A stretch of 64,000 bases of DNA from NCBI RefSeq assembly GCF_003008535.1, contig NZ_CP027666.1, positions 434,001 through 498,000 of the forward strand, read 5' to 3'. The translations under genes were made by a program, and so were the position numbers. The DNA is from Ottowia oryzae. GTDB lineage: Bacteria > Pseudomonadota > Gammaproteobacteria > Burkholderiales > Burkholderiaceae_C. Position 1 is the stretch's first letter; each line of letters opens with the position of its first letter. A model generated the notes under the pieces. That model was not told where the DNA came from. It did no database searches and saw only the letters and a list, made by a program, of their open reading frames with translations. Positions 52,095 through 60,287 of this stretch are shown piece after piece.

Positions 52095-53608
52095 GCGACA
52101 TGATCCTCACCCGCTGGTCGCCGCTGGCGCTGGCCACTGCACTGCTGGTCAGCGGCTGCTCGCTGACACCCCACTACGAACGGCCCGCCGCACCAGTGGC
52201 CACCGCGTGGCCGGCCAGCGCCGGCGCGCAGCCGGAAGGCCTGATTGCCGCTGCCGAGCTGCCTTGGCAGCAGTTTGTTCAGGACGAGCAGCTGCGCCAG
52301 CTGGTGCAGCTGTCGATCGACAACAACCGCGACCTGCGCGTGGCGGTGCAGAACATCGAGCAGGCGCGCGCGCAGTACCAGATCCGCCGCGCCGACCAGG
52401 TGCCCACGCTCGGCGCCACCGCCGGTGGCACACGCTCGGCCCCCAACCCCTATGCGGCGCTGGGTGGCGGCAGTGTGTCCTCGACCTATTCGGTGGGCAT
52501 CGGCGTGTCCGCCTGGGAGCTGGACTTCTTCGGCCGCGTCGCCGCACTGAAGGATGCCGCCCTGGCCGACTACCTGGCCACCGAAGAGGCTCGCAAATCG
52601 GCGCAGATCAGCCTGATTGCCAGCGTGATGAGCACCTGGCTGCAGCTCAAGACCGACACCGAGCTGCTGGCCCTGGCCGACCGCACACTGGCCACGCGCG
52701 ACCAGTCGCTGCGCCTGACCAAGCTGCGCTTTGACAATGGCGCCTCTTCGGCGCTGGACATGCGCCAGGCCGAGTCGCTCAGCGCCAACGCACAGGCCAC
52801 CCGCGCGCAGCAGCAACGCCTGCGTGCGCAGGACATCAACCTGCTCACGCTGTTGGTGGGCGCGCCCATTCCGGAATCGCTCATCCCCGCTGTGCCGCCG
52901 GTCACCGCAGCGCAAGCCAGCAACGACCTGACGCAGCCGACCCCGGCCGCGGAGCCCGCCGCCGCACTGCCGCGTTTTGCCGAGGTGCCCGCGGGCTTGC
53001 CGTCTGACTTGCTGCTGCGCCGCCCGGACATCCGCGCGGCCGAGCAGCAGCTGATCGGCGCCAACGCCAACATCGGCGCGGCGCGGGCCAACTTCTTCCC
53101 GCGCATCACGCTCACCGGCTCGCTGGGCCGCGTCAGTGCCGATCTGGACGGGCTGTTCGGCTCGGGCGGCAGCAGGGCCTGGTCTTTCGGCCCCAGCATC
53201 ACGCTGCCCATTTTCGACATGGGCCGCAACGTGGCGGGGCTGAATTCGGCCAAGGCGGGCCGCGAGATCGCGGTGGCGCAGTATGAAAAAACCATCCAGA
53301 CCGCGTTCCGCGAAGTGGCCGACGGGCTGGCGGGCCGCGCCACACTGGCCGACCAGGTGACCGCACTCAACGCGCAGGCCGAGGCCGAACGCGACCGCTT
53401 CCGCCTGGCCGACCTGCGTTACCGCAATGGCATTGCCAACTACCTGGATCTGCTGGACGCACAGCGTTCGCTCTTCGCGGTGGAACAGGCGCTGGCGCAA
53501 ACGCAGCTGGCGCAGCGGGCCAACGAAGTGCAGCTGTACAAGGCCCTGGGCGGCGGCTGGATCGACGCCCAGCCCGAGGCCACCGCGGCCAGCGCGCCAG
53601 CGCGCTGA
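52091..53608 (+). CDS. oprM: Outer-membrane efflux lipoprotein (OprM/TolC family)
   Basis: 505-residue channel completing the tripartite pump. A lipobox LVSGC with Cys23 anchors it. Two structural repeats of the OEP fold are visible, with the typical WELDFFGRVAALKDAALADYLATEEARKSAQISLIASV and the second-repeat LLLRRPDIRAAEQQLIGANANIGAARANFFPRI, here described by position at about 150-190 and 300-335. It is translationally coupled to acrB. The role is secure from context; the gene symbol is by analogy. Confidence 0.92.
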   Translation: MSDMILTRWSPLALATALLVSGCSLTPHYERPAAPVATAWPASAGAQPEGLIAAAELPWQQFVQDEQLRQLVQLSIDNNRDLRVAVQNIEQARAQYQIRRADQVPTLGATAGGTRSAPNPYAALGGGSVSSTYSVGIGVSAWELDFFGRVAALKDAALADYLATEEARKSAQISLIASVMSTWLQLKTDTELLALADRTLATRDQSLRLTKLRFDNGASSALDMRQAESLSANAQATRAQQQRLRAQDINLLTLLVGAPIPESLIPAVPPVTAAQASNDLTQPTPAAEPAAALPRFAEVPAGLPSDLLLRRPDIRAAEQQLIGANANIGAARANFFPRITLTGSLGRVSADLDGLFGSGGSRAWSFGPSITLPIFDMGRNVAGLNSAKAGREIAVAQYEKTIQTAFREVADGLAGRATLADQVTALNAQAEAERDRFRLADLRYRNGIANYLDLLDAQRSLFAVEQALAQTQLAQRANEVQLYKALGGGWIDAQPEATAASAPAR

Positions 53609-53727
53609 GCAGGGGCGCCGCCCGCCTCGGGGCCTGGGGCGGGCTCTCCTATAATCCGGGGTTGCCGGGCCCAGCGCCGCGCGCTGCGCCCCTAACGAAA
53701 TACCACGACGAGAGCCCCGAGGACGCC

Positions 53728-54648
53728 ATGAGCGAGAACACGCACGAGGAAGCACACACCGGCCCGGTCAAGACCCCCAAGCAGCTGTTCTGGGTCAGTG
53801 TGGGGGCCTTCGTGATCCCCGTGTTCGTCATCATCGGGCTGGTCTATTTCGTCACTTCCGGCAACAAGCAAGCACCCGGCGCCACCGACGTGGCGCGCGG
53901 CATTGCCGAACGCCTGCAGAAAGTCGGCACCGTGGAAGTGCGCGACGCCAACCGTCCGCTGGAAGAAGGCGCTACCGTCTACAAGACCCAATGCGCGGCC
54001 TGCCACGCAGCGGGTGTGTCCGGCGCGCCCAAGTTTGGCGATGCTGCCGCCTGGGGCCCGCGCATTGCGCTGGGTTTTGACACGCTGGTGCACGACGCGC
54101 TGAAGGGCAAGAACGCCATGCCTCCGCAAGGCGGCGGCAACTTCAACGACACCGAGATCGCCCGCGCCGTGGCCTACATGGCCAACGCTGGCGGCGCCAA
54201 GTTCACCGAACCGGCTGCGCCTGCTGCTGGCGCCAGCGACGCCGCTTCGGCCGCGGGTGATGCCGCCCCTGCAGCAGCAGCGCCCGCCGCTGCCGCTGCG
54301 CCGGCACCTGCGGCGGCTCCGGCCGCCTCTGCCCAAGCCCCTGCTGCCGCAGCTGTAGCAGCTGCCCCGGCGGCTGCGGCCGTGGCCGCTGCGCCGGCCG
54401 CTGCCGATCCTGGCGTGGGCAAGGCGCTGTACGAGAAAAGCTGCGTGCTGTGCCATGGCGCTGGCGTGGCCGGCGCACCCAAGTTTGGCGACAAGGCCGC
54501 CTGGGCGCCCTACGTGGCGACCGGCATCGACACCATGCTGAAAGTGGCTATCAGCGGCAAAGGCGCCATGCCGCCGCGCGGCGCCAGCACCGCGACCGAC
54601 GACGAGCTGCGTGCTGCCATCCAGTACATGGTGGACCACGCCAAGTAA
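53728..54648 (+). CDS. Membrane-anchored diheme cytochrome c (c5-like)
   Basis: 306-residue protein with one N-terminal membrane segment (about 20-43) and two cytochrome c domains: CAACH at 89-93 with a distal Met in AMPPQGG, and CVLCH at 239-243 with a Met in AMPPRGA. An Ala/Pro-rich linker of about 65 residues joins them. It probably carries electrons on the periplasmic face to a terminal oxidase or another acceptor. A GAGG site supports the ATG at 53728; a TATAAT at 53650-53655 may be its -10. A strong terminator follows. Confidence 0.9.
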   Translation: MSENTHEEAHTGPVKTPKQLFWVSVGAFVIPVFVIIGLVYFVTSGNKQAPGATDVARGIAERLQKVGTVEVRDANRPLEEGATVYKTQCAACHAAGVSGAPKFGDAAAWGPRIALGFDTLVHDALKGKNAMPPQGGGNFNDTEIARAVAYMANAGGAKFTEPAAPAAGASDAASAAGDAAPAAAAPAAAAAPAPAAAPAASAQAPAAAAVAAAPAAAAVAAAPAAADPGVGKALYEKSCVLCHGAGVAGAPKFGDKAAWAPYVATGIDTMLKVAISGKGAMPPRGASTATDDELRAAIQYMVDHAK

Positions 54649-54674
54649 GCGCCCCGGCCAGCGATGGCCCCCAG

Positions 54675-54702
54675 AAAAAGCCGCTCACCGAGCGGCTTTT
54701 TT
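54675..54702 (+). terminator. Rho-independent terminator after the cytochrome c gene
   Basis: A5, stem GCCGCTC/GAGCGGC with loop ACC, then T6. It is symmetric, so it may also act on minus-strand transcripts of the convergent gene. Confidence 0.9.
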
Positions 54703-54720
54703 CATGGATGTTTTCAGGCC

Positions 54721-54765
54721 CTGGCGCAGGCGCAACGAGCGCCGACAGCTATTTATTTGATAGTG
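54721..54765 (-). repeat. Dispersed repeat, copy 11
   Basis: Reverse copy: CTGGCGCAGG ... AGCGCCGACAGCTATTTATTTGATAG. It is intergenic, between the terminator and the stop of the next (convergent) gene. Confidence 0.7.
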
Positions 54766-54780
54766 AAATGCGCCACCCGC

Positions 54781-55326
54781 TCAGCGGCTGGGCGCGGCAT
54801 CCGCTTGCGGGCTGAGCACGTAGCCGCCCAGTGTCGGCAAGTCGGCGCTGCGCACGTCGCGTGGCTGCCAGCGGCCGGCTTCCAGCGCATCGGCCAGCAG
54901 GCCCATGTCTTGCGTGTGCACCAGGCCCATGCCGCGGTCGGTGCGCAGGAAGACGCGGCCAAGCTCGTCCACCAGCACGGCCTGAACGTCGGCAGGGCGG
55001 CCGTCGCGGCTGCGCACGCTGCCGTCGGGCGACAGCCGCCACACCCACGGGGCGACTTCCAGCTCGACGAACACGCGCTGCGGGCCGTTCTGGAAGAACC
55101 AGCGCCCCTGGGCGTCGGCCTCGTAGTTGCGCTGGATGAAGTCGATGAACTTGGCGTGCTCCAGGCGCGAACCCTTGGCGCCCGGCGCGCCGATGGTGAA
55201 GGCGCCCTGCGCCTGCGCCGCAGCGTCGCGCAGGTACCAGTCGCCGCGCGCGTCCAGGCCCAGCCAGCCGTAGCAGTCGGGCACGTTGGGCCACTTGGCC
55301 ATCGCCTGCAGAACCATGTCGTCCAT
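54781..55326 (-). CDS. Conserved protein of unknown function (DUF2946-like)
   Basis: 181-residue soluble protein starting MDDMVLQAMAKWPNVPDCYGWLGLDARG, with a central RWFFQNGPQRVFVELEVAPWVWRL. I associate this pattern with the protein annotated DUF2946 in Comamonadaceae, by recall only. It is rich in Trp and Asp and has no signal peptide. Two further in-frame ATGs lie within 20 bases; the chosen one gives the usual N-terminus. No operon partner; convergent with the cytochrome gene and divergent from speD. Confidence 0.65.
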   Translation of the reverse strand: MDDMVLQAMAKWPNVPDCYGWLGLDARGDWYLRDAAAQAQGAFTIGAPGAKGSRLEHAKFIDFIQRNYEADAQGRWFFQNGPQRVFVELEVAPWVWRLSPDGSVRSRDGRPADVQAVLVDELGRVFLRTDRGMGLVHTQDMGLLADALEAGRWQPRDVRSADLPTLGGYVLSPQADAAPSR

Positions 55327-55532
55327 GCGGTTCATGATACGCGGCGCTGTACTTGGCGACAGGCGGGCCGCGCGTGCATCGCCATGGCGCAGCCCATAAT
55401 CGGCGGGCTTCGCCAGGCGGCGGCGCCACGCGCTGGGTCGCCCAAGCGGAAGGCGCCCGCGCTTTCCGCCAACGTTGCACCGGCGCGCCTCCTTTCTAGC
55501 GCCGCGCCCTGATGTCGTACCAGGAGACTGCC

Positions 55533-55970
55533 ATGCCACCGCTGCACACCGCGCCCAGCGCCGCCCAGCCAGCGGCCGCTGGCGATGCGCGCCTGCGCCC
55601 CGCCGCGCGCAAGGCGCCAGGGGTGCACCTGCTGGGCGACTTGCACGGCTGCCGAGGCGATGCGCGCCTGATGCGCGACGCCGCCCACCTGCAGGCGTTC
55701 TGCCAGCGCGCGGTGGCCGCTGCCGGGCTGACCGCCGTGGGCGCCCTGTTTCACAGCTTTGGCGAAGGCGCCGGGGTAACGGGCGTGGTGGTCCTGGCGG
55801 AATCGCACCTGTCCGTGCACACCTGGCCAGAAGACGGCTATGTGACGCTGGACGTGTACGTCTGCAGCTACAGCACCGACAACCGCCAGCGCGCGCAAGC
55901 GCTGTTCGACGCCGTGGTGCAGGCCTTCAGCCCGGCCGAGCCACACCTGCAGCGCATTGAACGTGGTTAG
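55533..55970 (+). CDS. speD: S-adenosylmethionine decarboxylase proenzyme (class 1B)
   Basis: 145-residue pyruvoyl enzyme precursor that decarboxylates SAM for spermidine synthesis. Self-cleavage should occur between Glu90 and Ser91 in LAESHLSVHTWPE; His96 and Cys111 (VYVCSY) match the processing and proton-donor residues of the short prokaryotic form. The N-terminal 30 residues are an Ala/Pro-rich extension beyond most relatives. GGAG six bases upstream favours the ATG at 55533 over one at 55512. Confidence 0.88.
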   Translation: MPPLHTAPSAAQPAAAGDARLRPAARKAPGVHLLGDLHGCRGDARLMRDAAHLQAFCQRAVAAAGLTAVGALFHSFGEGAGVTGVVVLAESHLSVHTWPEDGYVTLDVYVCSYSTDNRQRAQALFDAVVQAFSPAEPHLQRIERG

Positions 55971-56169
55971 GCGCCAGCGCTCGCCCCGGATGGGCGCGGC
56001 CAGGCGCCGAAGCATGCTTGCCCTGCGCAGCCACGGCGCCTTGCCGACGCAAAGCAGCCATCAAGCCACGCGATTCGGGCGCGCCCATCCGCCTGTCAGC
56101 TGTTAACGTCCGGGCACGGGCGCCGCGATGCACCGCAGCGCCCCTTCGCCACCCACCTTTCAACGCACC

Positions 56170-56493
56170 ATGAAAACCCTCGCCATCGCTCTTGTGGCCG
56201 CCTGCAGCGCCCTGGCCTGCACCAGCCCGACGCCCGCCCCGCCAACCGATCCAACGCCCGCCGTGCGCAATGTCCGGTTCACCTGCACGAACGGCGAATG
56301 GCTGTCGGTGCGCTTTTTCACCGAAGAAGCGCGCGCCATCCTGACGCGCAACGGGCATGACATCGCACTGCAGCAGCAGCCCAGCGGATCGGGCTTCATC
56401 TACAGCAACGGGCCGAACACGATTCGCGGCAAGGGGCAGGATCTGACGGTGGAAATCGGCCGCAGGGTGCCGCTGCAATGCCAGGCGCGTTGA
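56170..56493 (+). CDS. MliC-like lysozyme-inhibitor lipoprotein
   Basis: 107-residue lipoprotein with lipobox ALAC and Cys17. The mature domain VRFTCTNGEWLSVRFFTEEARAIL ... GFIYSNGPNTIRGKGQDLTVEIG has the MliC/PliC layout, an eight-stranded barrel that inserts a Ser/Tyr-containing loop into the C-type lysozyme active site. A Cys near the front and one near the end could form the family's disulfide. It probably protects peptidoglycan from host lysozyme. A single gene with no obvious operon. Confidence 0.8.
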   Translation: MKTLAIALVAACSALACTSPTPAPPTDPTPAVRNVRFTCTNGEWLSVRFFTEEARAILTRNGHDIALQQQPSGSGFIYSNGPNTIRGKGQDLTVEIGRRVPLQCQAR

Positions 56494-56526
56494 TGGGGTG
56501 GCAGCGCTGCGCTCGACAAACAGTTA

Positions 56527-56586
56527 ACTAGTTTTTTTATAGCGTCTGGCGCAAGTGGGCCGTGCGCTGGCGCCCTGTTTGATCCA
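56527..56586 (+). repeat. Dispersed repeat, copy 12
   Basis: Forward copy: A/T-rich arm (ACTAGTTTTTTTATAGC), GTCTGGCGCAAGTGGG, TGCGCTGGCGCCCTG and TTTGATCC. Intergenic. Confidence 0.65.
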
Positions 56587-56778
56587 GATCGTTCAACGCA
56601 CGGCGCGCGCCCGCCGCGCCGTGCCGTGCCGCAGCTAATAGGCGCGGCGCGAATCACGCGACCCAGCGCGCCGATGGGCCAGCGCTCGTTCACATGGCCT
56701 AAGCCGTCCGGTGTATCGACGGGGCGGCCTGGGCTGCCTAGGCTTGGCAGGGTTTTGCAACCCTTCGTCAGGACTGCC

Positions 56779-57534
56779 ATGAGCTTCATCCCGCCCCGCG
56801 CTGCGCTGGCCCGCAGCCGCACGCGCCCCGCCGTGCGCCGCAGCAGGCACCCCACGCGCCGCGCCAAGCACCTGGGCGTCGTGGCGGCCCTGGCGCTGCT
56901 CGCGCTGCCCGCCGCACCCGCGCTGGCAGAGACGTACCACTTCACCTCGCCCAACTTCACCAGCGCCTACATCGGCGCCCCCGGCCCCACGGGCGCCTAC
57001 ACCAGCAGCATGCGGGTAACGGGCAGCTTCACCACGGCCGCGCCCTTGCCCGCCAACATGCCGCTGACGCCCATCGGCCCCGGCGCCAGCCCGGTGCGGG
57101 TGACGTCGTGGAGCTTTTTTGACGGCGTTCGCACCTACACCTCGGCCGACTCGGCTTTGCTGTACGGCCTGCCGGCGCAGTTTGCGGTGGCCACCGACGC
57201 GACCGGCCAGATCGTAGGCCATGAGATCGACCTGATCCAGCCACCGCCGCCGCACGTGTTGAACCAGGTGGTCGCGTCGTTGGCGTTGAACGGCACACGC
57301 ACGCTGGTGGTGGGCGATTCGGTCTGCCAGGCCGTGTCGGCCACCCCGCCCGTGATCTGCACCAGCGTGCGGCAGATGGGCGCCCTTGAATCGGCCCAAG
57401 GTCCCGGCGGGGGCACGTGGTCGGTCACGGCCGACCCGGCCAGCGTGCCCACGCTGTCGCTGGCCAGTCTGGCTGCGCTGGGCGCGGCGCTGGCGGGCGT
57501 GGCCGCAGCCTCGCGCCGACGACGCGCGGGCTGA
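56779..57534 (+). CDS. Exported protein with IPTL-like C-terminal sorting signal
   Basis: 251 residues. An Arg-rich N-terminus is followed by a signal peptide (cleavage near PALAET), a beta-rich extracytoplasmic domain with a Cys pair (SVCQAVSATPPVICTS), and a C-terminal VPTLSLASLAALGAA segment, hydrophobic helix and Arg cluster. That tripartite end is the PEP-CTERM/IPTL-CTERM type of sorting signal removed by exosortases. Function of the main domain is unknown. AGGA before the ATG at 56779 supports the start. Confidence 0.75.
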   Translation: MSFIPPRAALARSRTRPAVRRSRHPTRRAKHLGVVAALALLALPAAPALAETYHFTSPNFTSAYIGAPGPTGAYTSSMRVTGSFTTAAPLPANMPLTPIGPGASPVRVTSWSFFDGVRTYTSADSALLYGLPAQFAVATDATGQIVGHEIDLIQPPPPHVLNQVVASLALNGTRTLVVGDSVCQAVSATPPVICTSVRQMGALESAQGPGGGTWSVTADPASVPTLSLASLAALGAALAGVAAASRRRRAG

Positions 57535-57678
57535 GCGGGGCGCGGCGGCGGTGTGCGCGTGCGACGGGCTACAAGTGCAGCGTGGCCGATTCGCCCGGCG
57601 CAAGCGGCGGACGGGCCTTGGTCGCAAACCGGCGTGCGCGCACCGGCGCTTTTCAACAGCGGGCAGCCTGTCAGGCGA

Positions 57679-58845
57679 TCACGCCCCCAGGCCCGCCGCC
57701 GCCAACAGCCAGCCGCCCACTGCCCGTGGCATCCAATGCACGTCGCCCGGCGGCCAGCGGCCTTCGGCAAAGCCCACATGGCCGCCCTGCGCGGGCTGCC
57801 ACAGGGTGACGTGGCGGCTGACCTCGTCCGCGCGGGGCAGCGATGCGGCGGGCACGAAAGGGTCGTTGCGCGCGTTCAGCACCAGGGCGGGCACGCGCAC
57901 GGCGCCCAGATGCGGCTTGGCGGAGCCGCAGCGCCAGTAGTCGTCTACCCCCGCGAAGCCGTGCAGCGGCGCGGTGAAGAGGTCGTCAAACTCATACAGA
58001 TCGCGCGCGGCGGCCAGCCGCCGCGCGTTGAACAGGCCGGGGTACTGCGCCAGCTTGGCGCGTGCCTTGGCCTTCATCGTTCGCAGGAACATGCGGGTGT
58101 ACACCTGCCGGTTGAAGCCCCGGCCGATGGCGTGGCCGCTGGCGGCCATGTCCAGCGGTGCGCACACGCCGGCAACCGCCTGCACGGTGCGCGCGGCCTC
58201 AGCGCCCGCTTCGCCGGCCCAGCGCAGCAGCGCGTTGCCACCCAGCGAGACGCCCACGGCCAGCACCGGGCCGCCGCCGCGCGCCTGTTGCGCGGCGTGA
58301 AAGCGCTGCAAAAGCCAGCCGATCTCGGCAAAGTCGCCACAGTGGTAGGCGCGTGGCGCGCGGTTGATCGTGCCCGAACAGCCGCGAAAGTGCGGCACGG
58401 CGAAGGCCACGCCCTGCGCGCGCGCCCAGTCGGCCAGGGCTTCGGCATAGTGGCTGCGCGACGAGCCTTCCAGGCCGTGGAAGAGCACGAGCAGCGGCTG
58501 TGATGACCGGCTGGCGCCCGCGCCGGGTGGGTTGACGGGCGCCGCCTTCGCCGCGGGGCCGGTCGCTGTCTCGGTTGCCGCTGCCGCGGCGGGCGCGGCG
58601 TTGTCCAGCCAATCCACGTCCACGAAGTCGCCATCGGGCGTGTCCCAGCGCTCGCGCCGGTAGCGGATGGTCGGGCCGGTCACGCGGCGCGCCCACAGCG
58701 CGGGCCCGATCGTCTGCAGCTGCCCGCCGGGCAGCCAGACGGGGGCTTGGTAAGCGGCTTTCACTTCAGTTTTGATAGCTGCCAGCGCTGATGGGGCGGG
58801 CGCTGGAGGCCGAAAATACTTGAAACGGGAATGCCACGCCTTCAA
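57679..58845 (-). CDS. yheT: YheT-family alpha/beta hydrolase
   Basis: 388-residue cytoplasmic hydrolase. The nucleophile elbow GVSLGGNALLRW carries the Ser, LVLFHGLEGSSRSHY holds the oxyanion region, and the acid and His are in NARNDPFVP and QGGHVGF. The conserved N-terminus is YQAPVWLPGGQLQTI. Before it, about 20 residues (FRPPAPAPSALAAIKTE) are encoded by a dispersed repeat. The start is a TTG at 58845 that overlaps the upstream gene's TGA, suggesting coupling; a GTG at 58764 would exclude the repeat. An Ala-rich loop near 85-110 is also unusual. Confidence 0.87.
   Translation of the reverse strand: MKAWHSRFKYFRPPAPAPSALAAIKTEVKAAYQAPVWLPGGQLQTIGPALWARRVTGPTIRYRRERWDTPDGDFVDVDWLDNAAPAAAAATETATGPAAKAAPVNPPGAGASRSSQPLLVLFHGLEGSSRSHYAEALADWARAQGVAFAVPHFRGCSGTINRAPRAYHCGDFAEIGWLLQRFHAAQQARGGGPVLAVGVSLGGNALLRWAGEAGAEAARTVQAVAGVCAPLDMAASGHAIGRGFNRQVYTRMFLRTMKAKARAKLAQYPGLFNARRLAAARDLYEFDDLFTAPLHGFAGVDDYWRCGSAKPHLGAVRVPALVLNARNDPFVPAASLPRADEVSRHVTLWQPAQGGHVGFAEGRWPPGDVHWMPRAVGGWLLAAAGLGA
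58765..58825 (+). repeat. Dispersed repeat, copy 13 (overlaps the yheT 5' end)
   Basis: Forward copy: CAGTTTTGATAGCTGCCAGC, GCTGATGGGGCGGGCGC, TGGAGGCCGAAAATACTTG. On the minus strand it is open and in frame with yheT. Confidence 0.8.
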
Positions 58846-59288
58846 TGCAGCAGCTGGCCGGGCACGGTGTGCTCTGGCTCTTCGCTGCCGCCAGGGCTGG
58901 CGTGGTGCGCCACCAGGCGCCAGCCTTCGGCCGTCTTCATGTACACGTTCGTCGCCACCACCCAGGCGTGGTGCGTGCCCTCGGCGGTGCGCAGCTCGAT
59001 CCGCTCGATCACGTTGTGCACGGCCGCGCCCAGCGTTTCGATGCGGCGCACGCGCTCGGGTGTGGCGCGCAGGCTGCCGCCGGTCAGCAGGGCTTCAAAA
59101 GCGGCGCGAATGGCCACCACGCCCACCTGGCGCGGGCCGCCCGGGTGCACGCAGAACACGTCGTCCTCGTCCGCCCAGCAGGCCATGAGCTGGTCCAGAT
59201 CGCCACGCTGCAGCGCTTCGTAGAACGCGGCTTCCACCTCGTCGGCGGTGCCGCCGAGTTGCGCGGCGCTGTAGCGGGACTTGGGCAT
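58842..59288 (-). CDS. SnoaL-like / nuclear transport factor 2 family protein
   Basis: 148-residue NTF2-fold protein: ADEVEAAFYEALQRGDLDQLMACWADEDDV, HPGGPRQVGVVAIRAAFEALL, then the beta-sheet strands AWVVATNVYMKTAEGWRLVAHHAS. The pattern is the ketosteroid-isomerase-like group often annotated SnoaL-like or Cif-like. No specific activity can be assigned. The stop overlaps the TTG of yheT, so the two probably form an operon. The ATG at 59288 is used; an in-frame TTG lies nine bases upstream. Confidence 0.82.
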   Translation of the reverse strand: MPKSRYSAAQLGGTADEVEAAFYEALQRGDLDQLMACWADEDDVFCVHPGGPRQVGVVAIRAAFEALLTGGSLRATPERVRRIETLGAAVHNVIERIELRTAEGTHHAWVVATNVYMKTAEGWRLVAHHASPGGSEEPEHTVPGQLLH

Positions 59289-59297
59289 GGCGGGCAA

Positions 59298-59618
59298 GCG
59301 GTTTCAGTGCGCAGGATGTATCGGCGTGCGGGGCATGGGCGTGCGGTGCATCGCCGGATTGTGCCCGCCGCCGGGCGTTCGCGCCCTGGAAAAACCCCTG
59401 ACGGCATGGGCCGCCGGGCTGGCCCGCGGGCGCCGGGCGTCGTGCTGGCCAACCGCCATCGGTCGGCGCCATGTGGCGGCCCGGCCCGCGCCATGTGACG
59501 GTGTTGCGTGCCTTGGCCTGCGCGTGGGCCGGCAAGCGCTTGACCTACAGACGCGCGCACCCAGCTATGGTACTTTCCGCCGCAACCTACATTACGCGGA
59601 TTGACCGGAGGACTTCTC
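59298..59618. other. Gap between the SnoaL-like gene and lemA
   Basis: About 320 bp between divergent genes. A TTGACC (59539-59544) and a TATGGT about 20 bp later may be promoter parts with poor spacing. GGAGG eight bases before the lemA ATG is its ribosome-binding site. No gene or repeat seen. Confidence 0.5.
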
Positions 59619-60239
59619 ATGAAAACTTGGCTCGTCAGAATGGGCACCGTGATCGCGTTGGCGCTGACGCTCACCGGTTGCGGCTACAACGATTTCCAGC
59701 GGCTGGATGAGGCCACCAACTCGGCCTGGTCCGAGGTGGTGAACCAGTACCAGCGCCGCGCCGACCTGACCGACAACCTGGTCGCCACCGTCAAGGGCGA
59801 GGCCAAGTTTGAGCAGGACACGCTGAACCAGGTGATCAACGCACGTGCCAAGGCCACGTCGATCCAGGTCACGCCCGAAACACTGAATAACCCGCAGGCC
59901 TTCCAGCAGTTTCAGGCTGCGCAAGGCGAGTTGAGCAGCGCCCTGAGCCGCCTGATGGTGACCGTGGAGCGCTACCCCGATCTGAAGGCCAACAAGGCTT
60001 TCTCTGACCTGCGCGTGGCGCTGGAAGGCACCGAAAACCGCATCGCCGTGGCGCGCAACCGCTACATCCAGGCGGTGCAGGAATACAACGTGCTGGCACG
60101 CAGCTTCCCCACGAACCTGACGGCGATGGTGTTCAGCTACAAGCCCAAGCAAAACTTCTCCGTGGCGAACGAGGCGGAAATCTCTCGCGCGCCGAAGGTG
60201 GATTTCGGCACCAGCCCCGCGCCCGCGGCGTCGCGCTGA
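59619..60239 (+). CDS. lemA: LemA-family lipoprotein
   Basis: 206-residue LemA protein: a hydrophobic N-terminus ending in a lipobox (LTGC, Cys21), YNDFQRLDEATNSAWSEVVNQYQRRADLTDNLV and the long alpha-helical bundle, with the conserved ARNRYIQAVQEYNVLARSFP near the end. LemA proteins accompany TPM-domain proteins, probably in membrane-protein quality control, though the mechanism is unclear. GGAGG precedes the ATG at 59619. First gene of a three-gene cluster. Confidence 0.9.
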   Translation: MKTWLVRMGTVIALALTLTGCGYNDFQRLDEATNSAWSEVVNQYQRRADLTDNLVATVKGEAKFEQDTLNQVINARAKATSIQVTPETLNNPQAFQQFQAAQGELSSALSRLMVTVERYPDLKANKAFSDLRVALEGTENRIAVARNRYIQAVQEYNVLARSFPTNLTAMVFSYKPKQNFSVANEAEISRAPKVDFGTSPAPAASR

Positions 60240-60287
60240 TTGTTCGCCGCATAGATCTGCCTGCTCGCCGGTATTCAGGTGCCTAAT

